Source of the DNA: an uncultured Peptostreptococcaceae bacterium
Lineage (GTDB): Bacteria > Bacillota > Clostridia > Peptostreptococcales > Anaerovoracaceae
Assembly: GCA_910588185.1 (NCBI GenBank)
Contig: CAJUQR010000002.1
Span: 252,318-316,317, forward strand
DNA: 64,000 nucleotides
Direction: 5' to 3'
The notes beneath the pieces were generated by a model. The model ran no database searches, was not told where the DNA came from, and saw nothing but the letters and a program-made list of their open reading frames with translations. The stretch's first letter is position 1. The number at the start of each line of letters is the position of its first letter. Of this stretch, positions 58,781 through 64,000 are shown piece after piece. The position numbers were made by a program, and so were the translations under genes.

Positions 58781-58866
58781 AATTGCCTCCAAATTTACTA
58801 CCCTTTATTTTATCATACTAAAACGAGGATTACAATACACGTTTAATAATTACAAGCCAGCTGACT

Positions 58867-59406
58867 TTATCTGCCATATATACTTAAAACAATATTTCCG
58901 TATCTGCGCTCTTTTATCAAAGTAAATCCTTCTATAGATTCAGACAGTTCTAAGTCAGCTCTATGTTCTGCCACTATGATACCTTCTTCTGACAATATAT
59001 TCAGTTCTTTTATTCTTTTAAAACAATTTTCATAATACCCTGCTTCATAGGGAGGGTCAATTAAAAATACATCTGCTTTTTCTTTTATATATTCAAGTAC
59101 TTTACTGTAATCTCCCGGTATTACTGTAGACTTACTTTCAGCTTTGCAATGTTCTATATTCCTTTTTATTATACCTATGCTTTGTCTTGAATTATCTCCA
59201 AAATAACATTTACACGCTCCTCTGGAAATTGCTTCAAGACCAAGATTGCCTGTTCCTGAAAACAAATCTACACATATACTACCCGGCACTTCAGACGCTA
59301 TTATGCTGAACATGGCTTCTTTTACTTTATCTGTAGTCGGCCTAATTTGATTATCATCAGGAGACTCAAGTCTTCTGCCTTTAAAATCACCCGCAATTAT
59401 TCTCAT
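58867..59406 (-). CDS. rsmD: 16S rRNA (guanine(966)-N2)-methyltransferase
   Basis: 179 residues. MRIIAGDFKGRRLESP and RPTTDKVKEAMFSII at the start, the SAM loop VDLFSGTGNLGLEAISRGA and catalytic DPPYEAGYY. RsmD modifies G966 of 16S rRNA on the 30S subunit. Gene order rsmD-coaD is conserved. Confidence 0.95.
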   Translation of the reverse strand: MRIIAGDFKGRRLESPDDNQIRPTTDKVKEAMFSIIASEVPGSICVDLFSGTGNLGLEAISRGACKCYFGDNSRQSIGIIKRNIEHCKAESKSTVIPGDYSKVLEYIKEKADVFLIDPPYEAGYYENCFKRIKELNILSEEGIIVAEHRADLELSESIEGFTLIKERRYGNIVLSIYGR

Positions 59407-59504
59407 AAAAAAATCCTCGTATTTTAAATCAAATAAAAATTCATACTAATTATATTAACCTATATTTCTTTCAAAATCAAATTTTTGATTTTCCAAAGCG
59501 GACC

Positions 59505-59533
59505 AAAATAACCATTTATTTCATGACATAATA
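59505..59533 (+). promoter_or_regulatory. Candidate sigma-G/F-type promoter of the SASP gene
   Basis: CATAATA (59527-59533) matches the forespore -10 consensus CATAMTA. AAAATA (59505-59510) is a four-of-six match to TGAATA with a 16-bp spacer. The downstream gene is a forespore gene in all known cases. Confidence 0.4.
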
Positions 59534-59578
59534 AATCAGCCTGGTGTAACACTATTGATGTAATAGGAGGTGAACAAA

Positions 59579-59779
59579 ATGTCATTACAAGATAAGATGA
59601 ACATTAATGCAAAGCCTGCATTAAACAGTCTGAAGACAGAAGTTGCTAACGAACTTGGTCTTTCTAACTACGAACAGACTGATAAGGGTAACCTTACTGC
59701 TAGACAGAACGGTTACGTTGGTGGCTATATGACTAAGAAATTAGTTGAAATGGCTGAAAGACAGTTAGCTGGAAAATAG
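59579..59779 (+). CDS. Alpha/beta-type small acid-soluble spore protein
   Basis: 66 residues from ATG 59579; the GTG nine bases earlier is part of the AGGAGGTG ribosome binding site. The GPR cleavage region KTEVANELGLSNY and the DNA-binding stretch GNLTARQNGYVGGYMTKKLV are both present. SASPs coat spore DNA and protect it from UV and heat, then are degraded at germination. Monocistronic between rsmD (divergent) and a terminator. Confidence 0.96.
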   Translation: MSLQDKMNINAKPALNSLKTEVANELGLSNYEQTDKGNLTARQNGYVGGYMTKKLVEMAERQLAGK

Positions 59780-59827
59780 TTTTTCCGCAAAACGAAAATT
59801 TATCGTTATATTTCTTAACAAAAGAAG

Positions 59828-59858
59828 AACACCCAAAGGAACCAATCCCTTGGGTGTT
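59828..59858. terminator. Terminator between the SASP gene and the DUF3343 gene
   Basis: AACACCCAA and TTGGGTGTT arms with an inner GG/CC pair, followed by TTTCATTTTTC. It serves the convergent genes on both sides. Confidence 0.82.
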
Positions 59859-59870
59859 TTTCATTTTTCA

Positions 59871-60107
59871 TTATAAAATCATCTCATATATGCCTGAAAC
59901 TATAAGCCCGGCATTTTTTACATCCTCTTCTATTTTTTTCTTCCTATCAGGCGACGTACGCCAGCACATTCCACAGCTCGCAGAAATAGTTCTTGGTACA
60001 GGTATCAAACGACCTTCTATTTCCCTCTTATGGCAATATCTTTCAAAGGCCATTGCATCTGTAGTTGAATTGAAAGTTATTATCAATCTAAGTTCTTTTT
60101 CTCTCAT
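59871..60107 (-). CDS. DUF3343 family putative sulfur/selenium carrier protein
   Basis: 78 residues: LRLIITFNSTTDAMAFERYCHKREIEGRLIPVPRTISASCGMCWR. The IPVPR.ISA.CG pattern with a CxxC is diagnostic of DUF3343, a Se/S carrier-like family linked to YedF. It starts 6 nt after the yedF stop with a weak binding site. A carrier role is proposed from gene neighbourhoods only. Confidence 0.85.
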   Translation of the reverse strand: MREKELRLIITFNSTTDAMAFERYCHKREIEGRLIPVPRTISASCGMCWRTSPDRKKKIEEDVKNAGLIVSGIYEMIL

Positions 60108-60113
60108 GTCTAA

Positions 60114-60725
60114 TTATGGTTTTATAATTTTTCCTGCATTATTGATAGTTTCTACTATACTATACATGTTTGTAACTGTACCTACAGCAAGCTTATCTTT
60201 TAAATTATAATAATCCAGACAAGTTCCGCAAGTCATTATTTCAACTCCCTGAGCCTCCATATTTTTAAGATCTTCAAGAGAAACGGAATCTTCTACAGGT
60301 ATGGTCGCTCCTCCATTATAGAATAATATTGTTTTTGGGAGTTTATCGAGTTGAGAAACTGCATATATGAACCCTTTCATAAGGACTTTACCAAGCTCAT
60401 CATTGCCATGCCCCATACGATCTGAACTTATAACTACGACAGTATTTGTTCTGCTGTCAGGGATACAAGCTATATTTTCTTCGTCAGTTTCAATTCGCTG
60501 AGGAGCCGCATTTATGGTAATAACAAAATGCTTTTCTTCAAATTTCTCACTCTTTGCTTCAAAATTCTGGCTTTGAGCTAAGCGAAGAAGATTTTGAACT
60601 GCTATCTCATTGTCTACATGAACCTCAACTATACTGTTTTCTTTGATTTCCTTTAATACTTTAGTTGTCTTAACAACAGGTATCGGGCACTGCACTCCAA
60701 GCGCATCTACCATAATTTTTTCCAT
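60114..60725 (-). CDS. yedF: Sulfurtransferase-like selenium metabolism protein YedF
   Basis: 203 residues. The N-terminal TusA-like domain (1-75) has the active Cys in ALGVQCPIPVVKTTKVL. The C-terminal DsrE-like domain (about 95-200) has VVISSDRMGHGNDELGKVLMKGF, LFYNGGATIPVEDS and MTCGTCLDYYNL. Such fusions are associated with selenium use (with SelD) in anaerobes. DUF3343 follows directly. No selD, selA or selB is in this window. Confidence 0.9.
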   Translation of the reverse strand: MEKIMVDALGVQCPIPVVKTTKVLKEIKENSIVEVHVDNEIAVQNLLRLAQSQNFEAKSEKFEEKHFVITINAAPQRIETDEENIACIPDSRTNTVVVISSDRMGHGNDELGKVLMKGFIYAVSQLDKLPKTILFYNGGATIPVEDSVSLEDLKNMEAQGVEIMTCGTCLDYYNLKDKLAVGTVTNMYSIVETINNAGKIIKP

Positions 60726-60748
60726 AAATTTTATCCTCCGTGTAAATT

Positions 60749-61123
60749 TTACTCTTTTAATTCTTTTTTTAATATTCCATTAAGCTTCTCTATAGCTCTT
60801 GATGTATATTCATATATGCCTTTAGCAAACAACGCTACTATGGTCAAAATTGACATCACATCTACATATTCTTCCGGAACTGTAAGCCCCACCATAGATA
60901 TAAATCTTGGGAATGCACTAATTGCTATAGTTAGCAATGTCACTCCTGCACAAACTGCCAAAAACCTTATGATATCATCCCAAATATTTTTGCAGCTCCA
61001 GCATTGATTAATTATCTTTATATTATAATACACATCAAGCAAAAAATTTGCAAGCCACACTATCGCAAGAAGTATGGAAGCATATCCTATATCTCTAAGA
61101 TTTCCAAGAATTAAGTCAAGCAT
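60749..61123 (-). CDS. Small holin-like membrane protein
   Basis: 124 residues with three hydrophobic segments (IGYASILLAIVWLANFLLDV; FLAVCAGVTLLTIAISAF; VDVMSILTIVALFAKGIYEY) and a charged C-terminus (SRAIEKLNGILKKELKE). The layout resembles phage holins, but no phage genes are nearby. AGGAGG lies well placed before the ATG. Family not certain. Confidence 0.6.
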   Translation of the reverse strand: MLDLILGNLRDIGYASILLAIVWLANFLLDVYYNIKIINQCWSCKNIWDDIIRFLAVCAGVTLLTIAISAFPRFISMVGLTVPEEYVDVMSILTIVALFAKGIYEYTSRAIEKLNGILKKELKE

Positions 61124-61172
61124 ATTCTAACCTCCTGCCGCCATTTGGCAGCCTTATTTATAATATGCTCAT

Positions 61173-63218
61173 TTATAGATTAAGCTGTATATTTTCTCCG
61201 AACATCTTTTTTACTTTTTGCCTCAATACTTGATTATCAGCATTTTTAAGTCTATTATCTTTTTCAATTATATTTGAAGCTACATTTTTAACATCTTCCA
61301 AAACATCCACATGTTTGACCAAGTCACTTATATTTAACTCCGGCAATCCATGTTGTCTCGTTCCAAAAATTTCTCCCGGTCCTCTGAGCTTCATATCCTC
61401 TTCAGCTATTACAAAACCATTTTCGGTACTGCACATTATTTGGTTTCTTTGATTAGCAATCTTACTTTCATTGCCGCAAACCAGTATACAATAAGACTGG
61501 TAATGGCTTCTTCCAACTCTTCCTCTTAACTGGTGAAGCTGTGCAAGGCCAAATCTTTCACAATTTTCTATTACCATTACTGTAGCGTTTCCTACATCTA
61601 TTCCTACCTCTATAACTACAGTAGACACCAAAACATCTATGTCGCCAGAGGCAAAAGATTCCATAACATAATCTTTGTCTTCTTGCTTCATACTGCCATG
61701 TACAAGTCCTACTCTAAGCCTTGGATATTTAACTTTAATCTCCTCATACAATTCCTCAGCAGATTTGCATTTGATAGATTCAGACTCCTCTATTAAAGGA
61801 GCCACCACATAACATTGTCTTCCCTCATTAACCTTTGTCTGTACAAAATTATATATTCCTTCTCTTGCGTTGTCATTTCTGAGAAGAGTTTTTATAGGCA
61901 CTCTCCCAGGCGGCATCGTATCTATTACAGATATATCCAGGTCACCGTACAAAATAACTGCCAATGTTCTCGGTATAGGTGTAGCAGTCATAACCAGTAC
62001 ATTAGGATTAGCTCCCTTTTGCGCAAGCAAAATCCTTTGGTCTACTCCAAACCTATGCTGTTCATCAGTTATAACAAGACCTAAAGATTTAAAAACAACA
62101 TCAGGCTGAATTATAGCATGAGTTCCTACTACTATATCCGTATCTCCTGATTCTATCCTGCTTAAAACTTCTCGCTTTTCTTTAGCTTTTAAACTGCTGC
62201 AAAGCAAATCTACAGTAAATCCCAAAGGCTCAAAATCTCGTTTTAATGAAGCATAATGCTGTTTGGCCAAAAGTTCCGTCGGAGCCATCATTGCAGACTG
62301 AAAGCCTGCTTTGGCTGTTTTATACATGGCAAGCTCTGCTACTACAGTTTTTCCTGATCCCACATCTCCCTGAACCAATCTGTTCATAGCTCGTCCCAGA
62401 GCCAAATCTTTTTGAACATCTTTCCAAACCTGCTCCTGCCCGGATGTAAGAGAAAATGGCATTCTATCCATGAATTCTTTTACAGATATATCTAGGTCTA
62501 TCTTTATTCCACTATCCTCAGCACTCCTATTTTGTCTTATGTAAAAAAGCCCTGTCTGCAAAACTAAAAGTTCCTCGAACACCATCCTATATCTGGCTTC
62601 CCTTATCTGCCTCTCATCATCAGGAAAATGAAGTTTTTCTATGGCATAAGACGGACTACATAAATTGTATCTTTTTACTATATCTTCACTGAGCCATTCA
62701 CAAGATTCCTTTGCCATAGGTAAAACTGTTTTCTGCAATTTTCTAATAGCGGCTTGTGTAAGTCCATCAGTAAGCGGATACACCGGAAATATCCCTCTTA
62801 CATCTTCGGCTTCACCCATTTTATGAAATTCCGGATGAGCCATTTGTCTTTTACCTGAACTAATATTTATTTTACCGTAAAATGTATATTCGCAGCCTAT
62901 ACTAAAATAATTCGAAAGATACTTTCCATTAAAAAACATCACCTCCAGATTTGCAGACTCATCCTGTACAGTGACTTTGAGAGGAGTTTTTTTATTATAC
63001 GGATTGCCGCCCATCCTCTTTGAAATAACTCTGCCATGTACAAGCACATCTTTACCCGGCTGTGCTTCCATAATAGTTATTACTTCCCTTCTATCCTCAT
63101 ACTTTCGCGGAAAAAGATGAAGTAAATCATCAATAGTATCTATCTTTAAATTTTTTAAAAGTTTGGCTCTTTTATCTCCTACGCCTTTTATAGAACTAAC
63201 TTTATCTTGCAGTATCAT
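61173..63218 (-). CDS. recG: ATP-dependent DNA helicase RecG
   Basis: 681 residues. The N-terminal wedge/OB domain (about 1-160) has SIKGVGDKRAKLLKNLKI. The helicase core has Walker A LVQGDVGSGKTVVAELA, the motif II variant DEQHRFG, MTATPIPRTLA and the RecG-specific QLRGRVGRSHYQSYC. It remodels stalled replication forks and Holliday junctions. It overlaps the Asp23-family gene by 17 nt. The fakA/dak gene often found between those two is missing here. Confidence 0.97.
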   Translation of the reverse strand: MILQDKVSSIKGVGDKRAKLLKNLKIDTIDDLLHLFPRKYEDRREVITIMEAQPGKDVLVHGRVISKRMGGNPYNKKTPLKVTVQDESANLEVMFFNGKYLSNYFSIGCEYTFYGKINISSGKRQMAHPEFHKMGEAEDVRGIFPVYPLTDGLTQAAIRKLQKTVLPMAKESCEWLSEDIVKRYNLCSPSYAIEKLHFPDDERQIREARYRMVFEELLVLQTGLFYIRQNRSAEDSGIKIDLDISVKEFMDRMPFSLTSGQEQVWKDVQKDLALGRAMNRLVQGDVGSGKTVVAELAMYKTAKAGFQSAMMAPTELLAKQHYASLKRDFEPLGFTVDLLCSSLKAKEKREVLSRIESGDTDIVVGTHAIIQPDVVFKSLGLVITDEQHRFGVDQRILLAQKGANPNVLVMTATPIPRTLAVILYGDLDISVIDTMPPGRVPIKTLLRNDNAREGIYNFVQTKVNEGRQCYVVAPLIEESESIKCKSAEELYEEIKVKYPRLRVGLVHGSMKQEDKDYVMESFASGDIDVLVSTVVIEVGIDVGNATVMVIENCERFGLAQLHQLRGRVGRSHYQSYCILVCGNESKIANQRNQIMCSTENGFVIAEEDMKLRGPGEIFGTRQHGLPELNISDLVKHVDVLEDVKNVASNIIEKDNRLKNADNQVLRQKVKKMFGENIQLNL

Positions 63219-63609
63219 ATTCTCTCTTTACCTCAATATCCCTAAGTGCAATCTGTTTTGATTTTACTCCTACAATATGCAGTGTTATTATTCCTTTCTG
63301 CTTGGGAAAGAGAACTTGCATTTCCTCTTGTATGGAGTCTAAAATCACATCTGTGACATTTTTAATACTGCTTCCGAATTTTATAATGCCGGCAAACTTG
63401 AGAGAATAAGTATCCGCAGAACATTCTATATTAAAATTTCCGGAAATATCTCCAACTCCAACTCTTGAAGCTACGCCCAGAATTCTTCCTTTTTCAGAAG
63501 AAAGCATAAATTTGCCGTCGGTTTTCTCTACAGCCCTGAGTACAACTTTAGCTATAACATTGTTATTTACTATTATTGTTCCAAGCTGTGTTTTCTTTCT
63601 TAATGACAT
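63202..63609 (-). CDS. Asp23/Gls24 family (YloU-like) protein
   Basis: 135 residues with the Asp23 fold pattern (IVNNNVIAKVVLRAVEKTDG; IECSADTYSLKFAGIIKFGSSI; DSIQEEMQVLF). In Firmicutes this gene stands between rpmB and recG, as here, and is linked to cell envelope stress and fatty acid kinase. AAGGAG precedes the ATG. The C-terminus runs into recG. Confidence 0.85.
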   Translation of the reverse strand: MSLRKKTQLGTIIVNNNVIAKVVLRAVEKTDGKFMLSSEKGRILGVASRVGVGDISGNFNIECSADTYSLKFAGIIKFGSSIKNVTDVILDSIQEEMQVLFPKQKGIITLHIVGVKSKQIALRDIEVKREYDTAR

Positions 63610-63693
63610 ATGAGAATCTCCTTTTAATATATTTTATCACACTCCTGCACAAATTAACATGATATTTCATACTATATTTTAAGGAGGATTGCC

Positions 63694-63876
63694 ATGAATA
63701 ACAATTTTCGAAAAAAGAAATGTTTTAACCTTTACAAAGAGACAAAAGACATCGGTTTTGTCTTGCTTGTCTTTGGCGTTGTCACTATTTGTGCTTTCTT
63801 TCTTCCTCCTAAAGCATGGATAATACTTCTTGGAATAATTTTGATAATATGCGGTATCACACTGCTTAAACGATAA
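63694..63876 (+). CDS. Small two-helix membrane protein
   Basis: 60 residues after AAGGAGG. A polar N-terminus (NNFRKKKCFNLYKETKD) is followed by two hydrophobic helices split by PPKAW (GFVLLVFGVVTICAFFL; IILLGIILIICGITLLKR). I recall similar small clostridial proteins near sporulation and ribosomal genes but cannot name the family. Function unknown. Confidence 0.6.
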   Translation: MNNNFRKKKCFNLYKETKDIGFVLLVFGVVTICAFFLPPKAWIILLGIILIICGITLLKR

Positions 63877-63880
63877 TAAA

Positions 63881-63906
63881 AAAGAGACTGTTGTAACAGT
63901 CTCTTT
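63881..63906. terminator. Bidirectional terminator between the small membrane protein and rpmB
   Basis: AAAGAGACTGTT and AACAGTCTCTTT are perfect 12-bp arms with a 2-nt centre, A-rich on one side and T-rich on the other. Confidence 0.85.
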
Positions 63907-63920
63907 ATTACTCGTCTTAA

Positions 63921-64000
63921 TTAGATGGCACGGTTCACTTTATTTGATTTGATACATTTTGTGCACACGTTAGCTTTTCTTACTGTGCCATTTTCTTCAG
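63921..64000 (-). CDS. rpmB: 50S ribosomal protein L28 (C-terminal part, 5' end outside window)
   Basis: The last 26 codons are in the window: EENGTVRKANVCTKCIKSNK, then VNRAI and stop. The CTKC-x-KS pattern near the end is that of L28. Its position upstream of asp23 and recG on the same strand agrees with the usual Firmicute order. Confidence 0.85.
   Translation of the reverse strand, partial: EENGTVRKANVCTKCIKSNKVNRAI

Overview
The window reads as chromosomal DNA of an AT-rich, spore-forming Clostridia-type Firmicute. The evidence is the sporulation set (spo0A, spoIVB, a BofC-like protein, a degenerate SpoIVFA-like protein, ylbJ, an alpha/beta SASP), typical Firmicute operons (rplU-rpmA-obg, recA-cinA-pgsA-rimO-ftsK, hisZGDCBHAFI, pyrCKDFEBI, rsmD-coaD-ylbJ-tmcAL, asp23-recG-rpmB), AGGAGG-type ribosome binding sites and many U-tailed terminators. 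No species is assigned. No rRNA, tRNA, CRISPR array or intact transposase was seen.

Region 1 (1-7,060) is an accessory block that looks less AT-rich by eye. It holds a MATE exporter (cut by the window edge) behind a leader-peptide/terminator cassette, a BceAB-like ABC transporter, and a YtrA-type GntR regulator operon with an ABC exporter, a tiny membrane protein and a cysteine-rich KTR protein. A cluster of perfect inverted repeats separates it from spo0A, as at the edge of a former mobilizable element.

Region 2 (7,100-25,300) is core: spo0A, spoIVB, a bofC-like gene, comEA, an MmcQ/YjbR-EVE fusion, a two-gene radical SAM locus whose larger partner carries an HD domain, a SpoIVFA-like gene, obg, rpmA and rplU. 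The locus lacks prp and spoIVFB, and L27 lacks the N-terminal extension that Prp removes. A 1143-residue MucBP-repeat surface protein, a radical SAM/ClbS/WYL trio and recA with a LexA box follow. Three copies of a short promoter-like palindromic module lie in two intergenic gaps.

Region 3 (25,400-39,000) holds a CsoR-controlled copper ATPase with a CopZ-like tail, cinA-pgsA-rimO-ftsK, uppP, divergent asd and dapA, rpmF and ackA.

Region 4 (39,100-52,450) holds a complete histidine operon on the + strand and a complete UMP operon on the - strand, converging on one shared terminator. The pyr operon is preceded by what looks like a full PyrR attenuator: binding loop with hexaloop CAGAGA, antiterminator and terminator.

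Region 5 (52,550-64,000) holds tmcAL, ylbJ, coaD and rsmD, interrupted by a C-type-lectin-like surface protein. Its promoter has nine consecutive G residues between -35 and -10, overlapped by a 16-bp palindrome. A deleted copy of the same gene, with the same promoter but a 21-bp spacer, lies 5 kb away beyond tmcAL. Together these look like a phase-variable surface antigen locus and are the most interesting signal here. The window ends with a SASP gene, a YedF/DUF3343 pair, recG, asp23 and the end of rpmB.
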